Assembly: GCF_020092905.1 (NCBI RefSeq)
Contig: NZ_JAGSGB010000001.1
Coordinates: forward strand, 1-64,000
DNA length: 64,000 nucleotides
Source of the DNA: Pacificimonas aurantium
Lineage (GTDB): Bacteria > Pseudomonadota > Alphaproteobacteria > Sphingomonadales > Sphingomonadaceae
Direction of reading: 5' to 3'
The notes beneath the pieces are model-generated. The model ran no database searches and was not told the DNA's origin. It saw only the letters and a list, made by a program, of their open reading frames with translations. The translations under genes and the position numbers were made by a program. Positions within the stretch are counted from its first letter, which is position 1. Every line of letters begins with the position of its first letter. Below are positions 32,063 through 41,109 of this stretch, piece by piece.

Positions 32063-32831
32063 CCTTGAGACCGTAGTCGCGGTACAGCCTGGCGAACGCC
32101 TTACGCTGGAAAAAGCGCCGCTTCCCGCGACTGCCGCGCGCGATCCAGACCCCATCGGGATGTTTGAACAGGTCCGGCTCAAGCTCCGTGCTCTCGCCAA
32201 GTAGCCGATCCTTGTCCTCGGTCTTCAGACCGCGCCACTGCGCCACCGCCTTCTGCCGCCGGCCCCAAAGCCATATCAGCAAAATGCCGGTCAGGATCAG
32301 CGCGCCGAAGACGGCGGCGGCTGCCCGCATCGGAAACTGCCTGCGCAGCGAGGACGATCCGACCGGCCGCGCGGGCGGCGGCGCTTCGCCCTGCAATACC
32401 CGGATTTCGCCCTCGCCAGCGCGAATGCGGTCGATCGACCCGTCGCCGCCGGACAGCGCGCCAAGCCCGAGCGGTCCGACGGTCAGGATATAGACCGGCC
32501 GTTCATAGCATTTGACCTTCATCGAGATGAAGCTGCTCGCCCGGTTGAAGACCTGGTAGCGTTCTATGAACTGGCAGCGCGCATCAACCTCTGTCATCGC
32601 CCCCTGCAGAAGAGCGTCGACCCCCTCGCCGGATTCGCCATCGCGCAGGGCATGGAACAGCCGCTCGCTCGAGGTCGCGCCCTCTTCCTCCAACTCGCCC
32701 TCGCCGCTCAGTGCCTGCTCGGCTTCCTCCTCGTCCACAACGGCCTGGGGGATCTGCGCCGTCGCCGCGCCTGCACATAGCGCAGCGCCAAGAAGCGACG
32801 GAAGGATAGCAGCGAGAGGCTTGGTCAGCAT
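32046..32831 (-). CDS. Exported membrane-anchored protein of unknown function
   Basis: 261 residues from ATG 32831. A signal peptide (MLTKPLAAILPSLLGAALCA) is followed by an acidic stretch (VDEEEAEQALSGEGELEEEG), a periplasmic domain with two cysteines (DARCQFIERYQVFN, SMKVKCYERPVYILTVGPLG) and a central or late membrane segment (AAAAVFGALILTGILLIWLW). The cytoplasmic tail is basic (RGSRGKRRFFQRKAFARLYR). I do not recognise the family. The gene is divergent from the spinster-like MFS gene. Confidence 0.6.
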   Translation of the reverse strand: MLTKPLAAILPSLLGAALCAGAATAQIPQAVVDEEEAEQALSGEGELEEEGATSSERLFHALRDGESGEGVDALLQGAMTEVDARCQFIERYQVFNRASSFISMKVKCYERPVYILTVGPLGLGALSGGDGSIDRIRAGEGEIRVLQGEAPPPARPVGSSSLRRQFPMRAAAAVFGALILTGILLIWLWGRRQKAVAQWRGLKTEDKDRLLGESTELEPDLFKHPDGVWIARGSRGKRRFFQRKAFARLYRDYGLKVMQIR

Positions 32832-32931
32832 GGCGGCGAACTGTAGCCGCGCGGCTGCGAAAGGCAATTGCTGGACATCGGAGGACAAGCGGCCCAAAGC
32901 CGGAGAAAAGAACGAGTATTGGGGTAGGATC

Positions 32932-34248
32932 ATGGCGACGAGCACTGCCGCCGCGGGTCGTGATGCAGAGGGACCGGTTTCCCACCGCGCACGGAAGATT
33001 ACGCTGCTTCTGCTGACGGCGACTTACTTCTTCTCGTACATGGACCGGCAGATCCTCTCGATCCTGCTCGAAGCCATCAAGGCCGACCTGCAGCTCGACG
33101 ATGCGCAGCTGGGATATCTCTCCGGCATCGCCTTCGCGCTGTTCTACGCAACGCTGGGCATTCCCATCGCTTCGCTGGCCGACCGGAAAAGCCGAAAAAA
33201 CATCATTTCGATCGCGCTCGCACTCTGGAGCGGGATGACCGCGCTGTGCGGCCTGGCGCAGAACTTCACCCAGCTCCTGCTCGCCCGAATCGGCGTCGGC
33301 ATCGGCGAGGCCGGTTCCTCGCCGCCCTCGCACTCGATGATCGCCGACCTCTATCCGGCAAACGAGCGCGCAGGCGCCCTGGCGATCTACTCGCTCGGGA
33401 TCACCCTCGGCGCATTCGCTGGAACCTTCTTCGGCGGCAGCATCACGCACTATTTCGACTGGCGGACCGCCTTTCTGGTCGTCGGCCTGCCCGGCATAGT
33501 TCTCGCGATCCTCGTACGCCTGTTCGCCGTCGAACCGCCGCGCGGCATGAGCGACGCGGTAATGGCGGCCAGCGACGATACGCCGTCGATCCTCGACGGT
33601 GCGCGCGCGCTGATGAAGAACAGGGCCGCCGTGCACCTCGTCGCCGGTGTCACGATCACCTCTCTGATCGGCTATGGCCTGACGCTGTGGTCGCCCGCCT
33701 ATCTGATCCGCAACTTCGGCCTGAACGAGCTGGACGTAGCGATTTCCTACGCGCCCGTCGTTGCCGTTGCCGGCGTCGTCGGAACCGTCGGGGGCGGCAA
33801 GCTGGCCGACTACCTGGCGACGCGGTTCGGCCTGTACGCGCAGTCGAACATGATCGCCATCCTGAAGCTGGGCGCCTTCCCCTTCCTGCTGCTGTTCTAT
33901 TACCTGACCGACGTCTACCTGGCTGTGGCCGCCTACTTCGTCGCCCTCCTCCTGCAGACCTGTTATCTCGGCCCGACCTTCGCGCTGATCCAGAGCCTCG
34001 CGCCCTTGCGCATGCGCTCGGTCTGGGCGGCGATCAGCCTGTTCATCATCAACCTGATCGGTCTGGGGATCGGCCCCACGCTGGTCGGTGTAATCTCTGT
34101 GGAATACCAGGCCGCTTTCGCCATGAACGATGCCGAGTCGCTGCGCTGGTCGCTGTTCACGCTAGCGCTCGCGACCCCGTGGGCCTGCTTCCATTACTGG
34201 CGCGCGGCGATCTGGCTGAAGAAGGATGGTGCTGCTGGAGAGGATTGA
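32932..34248 (+). CDS. MFS transporter, spinster-like
   Basis: 438 residues from ATG 32932 (GGGGTAGG upstream). Twelve helices; TATYFFSYMDRQILSILLEA and QLGYLSGIAFALFYATLGIP are typical of the spinster-like family widespread in sphingomonads, and SLADRKSRKNIISIALALWS is the motif A loop. Substrate unknown. Its last 22 bases and stop codon lie inside the tRNA-Thr gene on the opposite strand, so its C-terminal residues (KKDGAAGED) are dictated by the tRNA 3' end. Confidence 0.85.
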   Translation: MATSTAAAGRDAEGPVSHRARKITLLLLTATYFFSYMDRQILSILLEAIKADLQLDDAQLGYLSGIAFALFYATLGIPIASLADRKSRKNIISIALALWSGMTALCGLAQNFTQLLLARIGVGIGEAGSSPPSHSMIADLYPANERAGALAIYSLGITLGAFAGTFFGGSITHYFDWRTAFLVVGLPGIVLAILVRLFAVEPPRGMSDAVMAASDDTPSILDGARALMKNRAAVHLVAGVTITSLIGYGLTLWSPAYLIRNFGLNELDVAISYAPVVAVAGVVGTVGGGKLADYLATRFGLYAQSNMIAILKLGAFPFLLLFYYLTDVYLAVAAYFVALLLQTCYLGPTFALIQSLAPLRMRSVWAAISLFIINLIGLGIGPTLVGVISVEYQAAFAMNDAESLRWSLFTLALATPWACFHYWRAAIWLKKDGAAGED

Positions 34249-34301
34249 ACTCTCGGCCTCACCCTTACCAAGGGTGCGCTCTACCACTGAGCTACAGCAG
34301 C
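34227..34301 (-). tRNA. tRNA-Thr (anticodon GGT)
   Basis: 75 nt including an encoded CCA. Acceptor stem GCTGCTG/CAGCAGC, D-arm GCTC/GAGC, anticodon stem CACCC/GGGTG with loop TTGGTAA, T-arm GAGAG/CTCTC with loop TTCAATC, discriminator A. All stems pair perfectly. Confidence 0.97.
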
Positions 34302-34350
34302 ACGAAGATCCGAAGGCCGCGGGGCGACACTCGCCCGGCGTGGACGGCGC

Positions 34351-34380
34351 CTGCTATGGGGAGACACCCCCCGATGTCAA
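34351..34380 (-). promoter_or_regulatory. Promoter of tRNA-Thr
   Basis: Minus-strand TTGACA (34380-34375), an 18-bp spacer and TAGCAG (34356-34351), followed by GCGCCG, a GC-rich discriminator as in stringently controlled stable-RNA promoters. Predicted leader of about 43 nt before the tRNA. Confidence 0.55.
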
Positions 34381-34393
34381 GAAAAGGCATGCC

Positions 34394-34537
34394 ATGACGA
34401 AAACGAAAGACGACGAACGGCAGGAACGACTGGCCAAGGCGCTGCGCGAAAATCTGAGGCGGCGCAAGGCGGCGCAGCGCGCTGGCGAGGCCCCGGCCAG
34501 CGATGCGCCCGCCAGAACGGACGAGGCGGACCGCTAG
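34394..34537 (+). CDS. Small charged conserved-type protein
   Basis: 47 residues: MTKTKDDERQERLAKALREN followed by LRRRKAAQRAGEAPA and an acidic end. A single amphipathic, highly charged helix is likely. Short proteins of this pattern are frequent in sphingomonads; no function is known to me. It begins 14 bp past the -35 of the tRNA promoter on the other strand, with AAAAGG as ribosome site. Confidence 0.55.
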   Translation: MTKTKDDERQERLAKALRENLRRRKAAQRAGEAPASDAPARTDEADR

Positions 34538-34560
34538 GGCCGTCCGTCGCCGTTCCGCGG

Positions 34561-36357
34561 TCAGATTGCCCGTGTCGCGGCCTCGAGCCAGCTGCGCTCT
34601 TCATCGTCCTTCATCTGCGGCCCGATCTTCGCGCGTACCTCGGCATGATAGTCGTTGAGCCACGTGCGCTCGGCCTCGGTGAGAAGCGAGGGCTCGACCA
34701 GGTCGAGATCGATCGGGGCGAGCGTGATCGTCTCGAAGCCGAAGAATTTCCCTTCCGCCCCGTCGATCTCGCGCTCTTCGACGATCACCAGATTCTCGAT
34801 GCGGATGCCGTAGGCCCCCTCCTTGTAATAGCCGGGCTCGTTGGAGAGAATCATGCCCGCCTGCAGCGGTTCGCTCGCGCCGGAGCCGGGATAGTTGGCG
34901 GCCGAGATTCGCTGCGGCCCCTCGTGGACGCCGAGGAAGCTGCCCACCCCATGACCGGTGCCGTGGCCGTAATCGAGGCCCGCCTGCCACAGATACTGGC
35001 GCGCAAAGGCGTCGAGCTGGCCGCCCGACGTTCCCTCCGGGAAGACGGCTGTGGCAAGCGCGATGTGCCCTTTCAGGACGCGGGTGAAGCGGTCCTTCAT
35101 CTCGGCAGTCGGATCGCCGACGATGATCGTCCGGGTGATGTCGGTCGTACCGTCGTCATACTGGCCACCCGAATCGCACAGGAAGATGCCGTTCGGCTCC
35201 AGCTTGCGGTTCGATGCTTCGTCGACGCGGTAGTGCGGCAGCGCCGCATTCGGACCCGCCGCCGAAATGGTCTCGAAACTGGTGTCGCGCAGGATGTTGG
35301 ACTCGCCGCGAATCTCCGCGAGTCTGGCGGCGGCGCCGAGTTCGTCGAGCTCGCCCTTCGGCGCTTCTTCGTCCAGCCACTTCAGGAAGCGGCTGATCGC
35401 GGCCCCGTCGCGCAGGTGCGCCGACCGTGAGCCGGACAGCTCCGCCTCGTTCTTGACGGCCTTCGGCAGGGCGACGGGATCGCGGTCCCGAATGACCGTC
35501 GCGCCGCCCTCGTCGAGCAGCTGAAAGATCGCGGCGACGCAGGTGTCGGGATCGGCGACGACCGTCCGGCCGCCATAATCCTTCAGCGCGGCACCGAACG
35601 AGGTGCGCGGCTCGACCGACACGTCGCTGCCCAGCGCCGCCTCGACATCCGCGGGGACCTTGTCGGGGTCGATGAACAGGCGTGCAGAGCCGTCGCCGGC
35701 GACGACCGCGAAGCTGAGCGCGACGGGCGTATGCACCACGTCCTTGCCGCGAATGTTGAACAGCCAGGCGATCGAATCGAGCGCGGCGATCACGACCGCA
35801 TCGGCACCCTTCTCCTGCACCCATGAGGCAATCTCAGCGCGCTTGTCGCGCGAGGAGCGCCCGGCGAGCCCCTCTTCGTGAATGTAGATCGGCGCCGGCG
35901 AGGGGTCGGGCTGATCCGCCCAGACGGCGTCAACGGGATTTTCCTCGACCGGAACCAGCGACACCTTCTTCTTCGCGAGCGCCTTTTCCGCCGCGCGCAC
36001 GAAGTTCGGCGTATGCAGCCACGCATCATAGCCGATGCGCGCGCCCTCCTTCGCCTTGCCGGCCAGCCAGTCGCCGACCTTCACGCGCGGAACGTCCTCA
36101 TAGGAGTAGAGCGATCCGTCCACCTGCTGGCGCACCTGCACCTTGTAGCGGCCGTCGGTGAACATCGCCGCATCCTCCATGAGGACGGCGGCATTTCCGG
36201 CCGAGCCGCCAAAGCCCGTCAGCCAGGCCAGGCGCTGGGCATAGTCGCCCACATATTCGGACATATGTTCGTCGGTGAGGGGGATGATGAACCCGTCCAG
36301 CTTGCGGCGGCCGAGTTCAGCGCGAAGGGCGGAGAGGCGATCTGCATAAGTAGACAT
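34561..36357 (-). CDS. M24-family Xaa-Pro aminopeptidase (AmpP-like)
   Basis: 598 residues from ATG 36357. Two creatinase-like N-terminal domains (DGFIIPLTDEHMSEYVGDYA, AMFTDGRYKVQVRQQVDG) precede the pita-bread catalytic domain. Metal ligands: FLCDSGGQYDDGTTDITRT (two Asp), DYGHGTGHGVGSFLGVHEGP (His), LSNEPGYY (Glu) and ENLVIVEERE (Glu). It removes N-terminal residues preceding proline, in the cytoplasm. Length matches the eukaryotic-type, three-domain form. Confidence 0.92.
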   Translation of the reverse strand: MSTYADRLSALRAELGRRKLDGFIIPLTDEHMSEYVGDYAQRLAWLTGFGGSAGNAAVLMEDAAMFTDGRYKVQVRQQVDGSLYSYEDVPRVKVGDWLAGKAKEGARIGYDAWLHTPNFVRAAEKALAKKKVSLVPVEENPVDAVWADQPDPSPAPIYIHEEGLAGRSSRDKRAEIASWVQEKGADAVVIAALDSIAWLFNIRGKDVVHTPVALSFAVVAGDGSARLFIDPDKVPADVEAALGSDVSVEPRTSFGAALKDYGGRTVVADPDTCVAAIFQLLDEGGATVIRDRDPVALPKAVKNEAELSGSRSAHLRDGAAISRFLKWLDEEAPKGELDELGAAARLAEIRGESNILRDTSFETISAAGPNAALPHYRVDEASNRKLEPNGIFLCDSGGQYDDGTTDITRTIIVGDPTAEMKDRFTRVLKGHIALATAVFPEGTSGGQLDAFARQYLWQAGLDYGHGTGHGVGSFLGVHEGPQRISAANYPGSGASEPLQAGMILSNEPGYYKEGAYGIRIENLVIVEEREIDGAEGKFFGFETITLAPIDLDLVEPSLLTEAERTWLNDYHAEVRAKIGPQMKDDEERSWLEAATRAI

Positions 36358-36473
36358 GCGCTCCATATCTGCATCGCCCCCGCCTGCGGCAAGGACGGCA
36401 TGCCGATCGGTATATGGTGCGCTGCGGAATCGCCCCTTTTCAGTGACGGAAAGATTTGGCAGTCCTTTCGTTC

Positions 36474-38642
36474 ATGACGAAGCTCGCCATGATCGCCGCC
36501 GTTGCCGCGGCCACCCTCGCTGCCCCCTCCCTTGCCCAGACGGAGACTATGACAGGTCAACCGACGCCGCCGGACGCCGAAGAGCGCCCGCACGAATTCA
36601 CCATGCACGGGGTCACGGTTGAGGATCCCTATGCCTGGCTGCGCGACCAGTCCTATCCGATCGTCGATGACGAGGATGTTCTCGACTATCTGAAGGCGGA
36701 GAACGCCTATTTCGAAGCGGTGATGGAGCCCCATCAGGAGCTGATCGACACGCTGTTCGAGGAAATGAAGGCCCGTATCAAGGAAGACGACGCCTCGGTT
36801 CCGCAGAAGGACGGCGACTTCGAATATTGGTGGGCGTTCGAAGAGGGCGACCAGTACCGCACATGGTACCGCCGCCCGGTGGCGGGCGACCGCACCGCGG
36901 AAGCCATTCTCGACGAGCCAGAACTGGCTGCGGACAAGGAATATTTCCGCGTCGGCGGGCTGAGCGTCAGTCCGGACGGCAACCTTCTGGCCTATGCCGT
37001 CGATACGAACGGCTCGGAACGCTACACGCTGAAGGTGAAGGACCTGCGGACCGGCGAACTGCTGCCCGACACCATCGAGAACTGGCGCTACGGCCTCGTC
37101 TGGGCCGCGGACTCCGACAGCTTCCTCTACACAGATGCCGACGAAAACTGGCGCTCGAAGGTCGTGTACCACCACGTCCTCGGCACCGACCAGGCGGACG
37201 ACCGGGAGGTCTACCGCGAAGAGGACGAGGAATTCGGCGTGGGCATCGGCCGGTCGCAGGACCGCGCCTATGCGATCCTCTCCACCGGCACGAACACGAC
37301 CAGCGAAGTCCGCCTGCTCCCCACGGAGGACTTCACGGCGGAGCCCATCCTCGTGTCGGCGCGCGAAACGGGCCGCGAATATGACCTCGACGTGCGCAGC
37401 GGCCAGCTGTTCATCCGCGTGAACGACGAGCACCCGAACTTCCGCATCGTCACCGCCTCGGTCGACAACCCCTCCAGCTGGCAGGAACTGATCCCGGGCA
37501 GCGACGAGAATTACCTGCGCGGGGTGACGACCTTCGAGAACCTGATTGCGATCGAGGAGCGGATCGGCGGCCTGGACCAGGTCCGGCTGATCGATCCGGC
37601 GACGGGCATGGCGAGCTATGTCCGCTTTCCCGAAGCGAGCTACACGGCTTCCCTCGGCAACAACCCGGAATTCCGCGCCGAGAAGCTGCGGTTGAACTAC
37701 GAATCGATGATCACCCCCGATACGGTGTTCGACTATGATCCGGCGACTGCCGAGCTCGAGACGCTGAAGGTGGCCGAGATCCCGTCGGGCTACACCAAGG
37801 AGAACTATGTCACCGAGCGCATCGGGGTACCCGCGCGCGACGGAACCGTGGTCCCGGTTTCCATCGTCTACAAGGAGGGGTTCCCGAAGGATGGCAGCCG
37901 GCCGCTGCACCTCTATGCCTACGGCGCCTATGGCTATGCCGTGCCGCCGGGCTTTTCGGCCAGTCGCCTGTCGCTGATCGATCGCGGCTATGCCTTCGCC
38001 ATCGCACATATCCGCGGCGGCGACGACCTCGGCTATCAATGGTATCTCGACGGCAAGCTCGCCAAGCGCACGAACACCTTCAACGATTTCGTCGACGTCG
38101 CGAAGGGTCTCGCCTCGGCGGGCTATACGGCGCCCGGCAAGATCGTCGCCTCGGGCGGGTCTGCGGGCGGCGAACTGATGGGCGCGGTCGTCAACCAGGC
38201 CCCCGAACTGTTCGGCGCCGTGGCCGCGCATGTGCCGTTCGTCGATGTCCTCAACACCATGCTCGACCCCTCGCTGCCGCTGACGCCGGGCGAATGGCAG
38301 GAATGGGGCAATCCCATCGAGGATGCCGAGGCGTTCCAGTATATGCTCAGCTACTCGCCCTACGACCAGGTCACGGCGCAGGACTATCCGCCGCTCCTTG
38401 TCACGGCGGGCCTGAATGATCCGCGTGTCACCTATTGGGAACCGGCAAAGTGGGTCGCCAAGCTGCGTGACGTGAAGACCGACGACAATGTGCTGCTGCT
38501 GAAGACCAACATGGGCGCCGGTCATGGCGGCAAGTCCGGCCGCTTCGACTCGCTTTATGAGCGCGCCGAAGAAGTCGCGTTTTTCCTGACCCAGAACGGC
38601 AATCCGGCGGCGGACAGCGAGACGGCCGCCGCGGGCCGTTGA
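36474..38642 (+). CDS. S9A prolyl oligopeptidase / oligopeptidase B, exported
   Basis: 722 residues from ATG 36474. Signal peptide MTKLAMIAAVAAATLAAPSLA places it in the periplasm. An N-terminal seven-bladed propeller (EFTMHGVTVEDPYAWLRDQS, NLLAYAVDTNGSERYTLKVK) caps an alpha/beta hydrolase with Ser in ASGGSAGGELMGAVV, Asp in LVTAGLNDPRVTYWEPAKW and His in MGAGHGGKSGRFD. Oligopeptidase B cleaves short peptides after basic residues. Divergent from the aminopeptidase P gene, so peptide catabolism may be clustered here. Confidence 0.93.
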   Translation: MTKLAMIAAVAAATLAAPSLAQTETMTGQPTPPDAEERPHEFTMHGVTVEDPYAWLRDQSYPIVDDEDVLDYLKAENAYFEAVMEPHQELIDTLFEEMKARIKEDDASVPQKDGDFEYWWAFEEGDQYRTWYRRPVAGDRTAEAILDEPELAADKEYFRVGGLSVSPDGNLLAYAVDTNGSERYTLKVKDLRTGELLPDTIENWRYGLVWAADSDSFLYTDADENWRSKVVYHHVLGTDQADDREVYREEDEEFGVGIGRSQDRAYAILSTGTNTTSEVRLLPTEDFTAEPILVSARETGREYDLDVRSGQLFIRVNDEHPNFRIVTASVDNPSSWQELIPGSDENYLRGVTTFENLIAIEERIGGLDQVRLIDPATGMASYVRFPEASYTASLGNNPEFRAEKLRLNYESMITPDTVFDYDPATAELETLKVAEIPSGYTKENYVTERIGVPARDGTVVPVSIVYKEGFPKDGSRPLHLYAYGAYGYAVPPGFSASRLSLIDRGYAFAIAHIRGGDDLGYQWYLDGKLAKRTNTFNDFVDVAKGLASAGYTAPGKIVASGGSAGGELMGAVVNQAPELFGAVAAHVPFVDVLNTMLDPSLPLTPGEWQEWGNPIEDAEAFQYMLSYSPYDQVTAQDYPPLLVTAGLNDPRVTYWEPAKWVAKLRDVKTDDNVLLLKTNMGAGHGGKSGRFDSLYERAEEVAFFLTQNGNPAADSETAAAGR

Positions 38643-39073
38643 CGGCACCGACGGGAAAGGCGCCGACGGGAGAGGCGCCGGCCGAACGGCCGCGCTTCTC
38701 CCTCGACGTCACAGCCGCGCCCGACCACATCGATGAGCTCGGCCACGTCAACAATGCGGTCTATGTCGGCTGGATCCAGGATGTCGCCACGTCTCACTGG
38801 TATGCCGTCGCGCCGCCCGAGGCGCAGGAGCGCTACATCTGGGTCGTGACGCGCCACGAGATCGACTATCACCAGCCTACGATTGCCGGCGAAACGGTGA
38901 CGCTGAGCACATGGGTCGGGGAGCCAAAGGGCGCCCGCTTCGACCGCTTCGTCGAAATCCACGGCCCGGACGGGGGACTGCGCGTGGCTGCGCGCACCTG
39001 GTGGGCCCTGCTCGACCGCGACCTGCGCCGCCCGCTGCGGATCCGCGAGGAGATGGTCCGCCCCTTTCTCTGA
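38639..39073 (+). CDS. Hot-dog-fold acyl-CoA thioesterase
   Basis: 144 residues starting at TTG 38639 within the protease stop (TTGA overlap). The 4-hydroxybenzoyl-CoA thioesterase-type motif is DHIDELGHVNNAVYVGWIQD, followed by VTRHEIDYHQPTIAGETVTL. It hydrolyses acyl-CoA thioesters; substrate not predictable. The overlap suggests co-translation with the peptidase. Confidence 0.85.
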   Translation: MTAPTGKAPTGEAPAERPRFSLDVTAAPDHIDELGHVNNAVYVGWIQDVATSHWYAVAPPEAQERYIWVVTRHEIDYHQPTIAGETVTLSTWVGEPKGARFDRFVEIHGPDGGLRVAARTWWALLDRDLRRPLRIREEMVRPFL

Positions 39074-39115
39074 CGCAGCGGCGCCGCCTGATGTGACGGC
39101 CAGGCCGGGCATAGC

Positions 39116-39132
39116 GTTAAGCAATTGGTTAC
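39116..39132. promoter_or_regulatory. Possible CtrA-like site upstream of cpaF
   Basis: GTTAAGCAATTGGTTAC is nearly palindromic and resembles TTAA-N7-TTAA with one spacing error. CtrA controls flp-pilus genes in some alphaproteobacteria. Weak evidence. Confidence 0.25.
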
Positions 39133-39207
39133 GACGTTTCCCTATGTGTTGAGACGATGCGGGCCGCGAGAACGAGGCGCGGTGCGCAAGTTCTGTACGG
39201 GGTCGCT

Positions 39208-40725
39208 ATGAGTTCATTCGGTCGAAAAGGTGGAGGGCTCGCCCCGCGGCGGGCGCAGTTCGGGGCTGCCCGGACGCAGACCACACCTGAGCCGGCCGTC
39301 ACCGAGGTGGAGCAGCCAGCGACCACCCCGCCGCCGAGCCCGGGGCCGACATCGCCCGAACCGCTCACAGAACTTCCCGGCGACACGACCAACGACGCGC
39401 TGACCCGCCTGGACGAACGCGGCCGCGCGCCCGACGAGTCGGCCGGTTCGAAGGAAACCGACGACGAATCCGCGATCTTCAAGATCAAGGAACAGGTCAT
39501 GCCGCGCCTGCTGGAGCGCATCGACCCGGAGGCGGCCGCGGCGCTGAACAGAGAGGAGCTGTCCGAGGAATTCGGGCCGATCATCGGGGAAGTGCTCGCC
39601 GAACTGAAGATCAACCTGAACCGCCGCGAACAGGTATTGCTGGAAAAGGTGCTGGTCGACGAGTTGCTGGGTCTTGGCCCGCTCGAGGACCTGCTGGCGG
39701 ACCCAGACGTCTCCGACATCATGGTGAACGGTCCGAACCAGACCTACATCGAGAAGAAGGGCAAGCTGCAACTCGCCCCCATCCGCTTCCGCGACGAAGA
39801 ACATCTCTACCAGATCGCGCAGCGCATCGTTAACCGCGTCGGCCGCCGCGTCGACCAGACCACGCCGCTTGCCGACGCCCGCCTGGAGGATGGCAGCCGC
39901 GTCAACGTGATCGTCCCCCCCCTCAGCCTGAAGGGCACGGCGATCTCGATCCGGAAATTCTCCGAAAAGCCCATCACGCTCGACATGCTGCGCGACTGGG
40001 GGGCGATGAACTCCAAGATGTGCACCGCGCTGAAAATCATGGCGGCCAGCCGCTTCAACATCGTCATTTCCGGCGGCACGGGCTCGGGCAAGACGACCAT
40101 GCTGAACGCGCTGTCGAAGATGATCGACCCGGGCGAGCGCACGATCACGATCGAAGACGCCGCCGAGCTGCGGCTGCAGCAGCCGCACGTGCTGCCGCTG
40201 GAAACCCGCCCGCCGAACCTGGAAGGCAAGGGCGCCATCACCATTCGCGACCTGATCATCAACTCGCTGCGTATGCGCCCCGACCGCGTGATCCTGGGCG
40301 AGATTCGCGGTCAGGAGTGTTTCGACCTGCTGGCGGCGATGAATACGGGCCATGACGGGTCCATGTGTACGCTGCACTCGAACAGCCCGCGCGAGTGCCT
40401 GGCGCGTATGGAGAACATGGTGATGATGGGGGACATCAAGATCCCCAAGGAGGCGATCACCCGCCAGATCGCCGATTCGGTCGACCTGATCGTCCAGGTG
40501 AAGCGACTGCGTGACGGCTCGCGCCGCTGTACGTCGATCACCGAAGTGTGCGGGATGGAGGGCGACGTCATCGTCACCCAGGAAATCTTCAAATTCGAAT
40601 ATCTGGACGAGACCGAGGACGGCAAGATCCTCGGCGAATACCGGTCGATGGGGCTGCGCCCGCATGCGCTGGAAAAGGCGAAAGGCTTCGGGTTCGAAAA
40701 GCCGCTGCTGGAAGCCTGCCTGTAG
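39208..40725 (+). CDS. cpaF: CpaF/TadA-family secretion ATPase
   Basis: 505 residues from ATG 39208. A proline/threonine-rich N-terminus (about 1-80), a helical linker (EQVMPRLLERIDPEAAAAL) and the GspE-type ATPase: DVSDIMVNGPNQTYIEKKGK, Walker A SGGTGSGKTTMLNALSK, Walker B region DRVILGEIRGQECFDLL and TGHDGSMCTLHSNSPRECL. It powers Flp/Tad pilus assembly, but no other cpa or tad gene is adjacent, so partners must lie elsewhere. Confidence 0.92.
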   Translation: MSSFGRKGGGLAPRRAQFGAARTQTTPEPAVTEVEQPATTPPPSPGPTSPEPLTELPGDTTNDALTRLDERGRAPDESAGSKETDDESAIFKIKEQVMPRLLERIDPEAAAALNREELSEEFGPIIGEVLAELKINLNRREQVLLEKVLVDELLGLGPLEDLLADPDVSDIMVNGPNQTYIEKKGKLQLAPIRFRDEEHLYQIAQRIVNRVGRRVDQTTPLADARLEDGSRVNVIVPPLSLKGTAISIRKFSEKPITLDMLRDWGAMNSKMCTALKIMAASRFNIVISGGTGSGKTTMLNALSKMIDPGERTITIEDAAELRLQQPHVLPLETRPPNLEGKGAITIRDLIINSLRMRPDRVILGEIRGQECFDLLAAMNTGHDGSMCTLHSNSPRECLARMENMVMMGDIKIPKEAITRQIADSVDLIVQVKRLRDGSRRCTSITEVCGMEGDVIVTQEIFKFEYLDETEDGKILGEYRSMGLRPHALEKAKGFGFEKPLLEACL

Positions 40726-40807
40726 AGCCGAAGGGGGCGAACCCGCCCGGCTTATTGATTCCTTCGCCGCGCTTCCCACCTCTATCGGCGGAAAGGATTT
40801 CAACGAC

Positions 40808-41071
40808 ATGGCCGGAGGATGGTCGCGCGACGGCGCGGTTCAGGATCAGATCGACGATACGGTGAACGACGCGGTGACGGGTGCCCGCTCGCGCTTGCCG
40901 AAGGGCGAAAGCCTGACGCACTGCGAGGAGTGCGACGAGCCGATCCCCGAACGGCGGCGCGAGGCCGTGCCCGGCGTGCGCACCTGCATCGCCTGCCAGT
41001 CGGAACGCGACACGAGCGTTCGCCACGCCGCCTTCAACCGGCGCGGGTCGAAGGACAGCCAGCTGCGATAG
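40808..41071 (+). CDS. DksA/TraR C4-type zinc-finger protein
   Basis: 87 residues from ATG 40808. C-terminal zinc finger with THCEECDEPIPERRRE and GVRTCIACQ: four cysteines in CxxC-x17-CxxC. Short TraR-like members lack the coiled coil of DksA yet can bind the RNA polymerase secondary channel. Targets unknown. Confidence 0.85.
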   Translation: MAGGWSRDGAVQDQIDDTVNDAVTGARSRLPKGESLTHCEECDEPIPERRREAVPGVRTCIACQSERDTSVRHAAFNRRGSKDSQLR

Positions 41072-41109
41072 CGTAGCGGGGAAGAGGGCTCGCCTCTCCC
41101 CCGACATCC

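Noticed and set aside
36219-38648. 809-codon open frame antisense to the S9 peptidase
   Set aside because: Same reasoning: the sense protein has its full catalytic triad and signal peptide.
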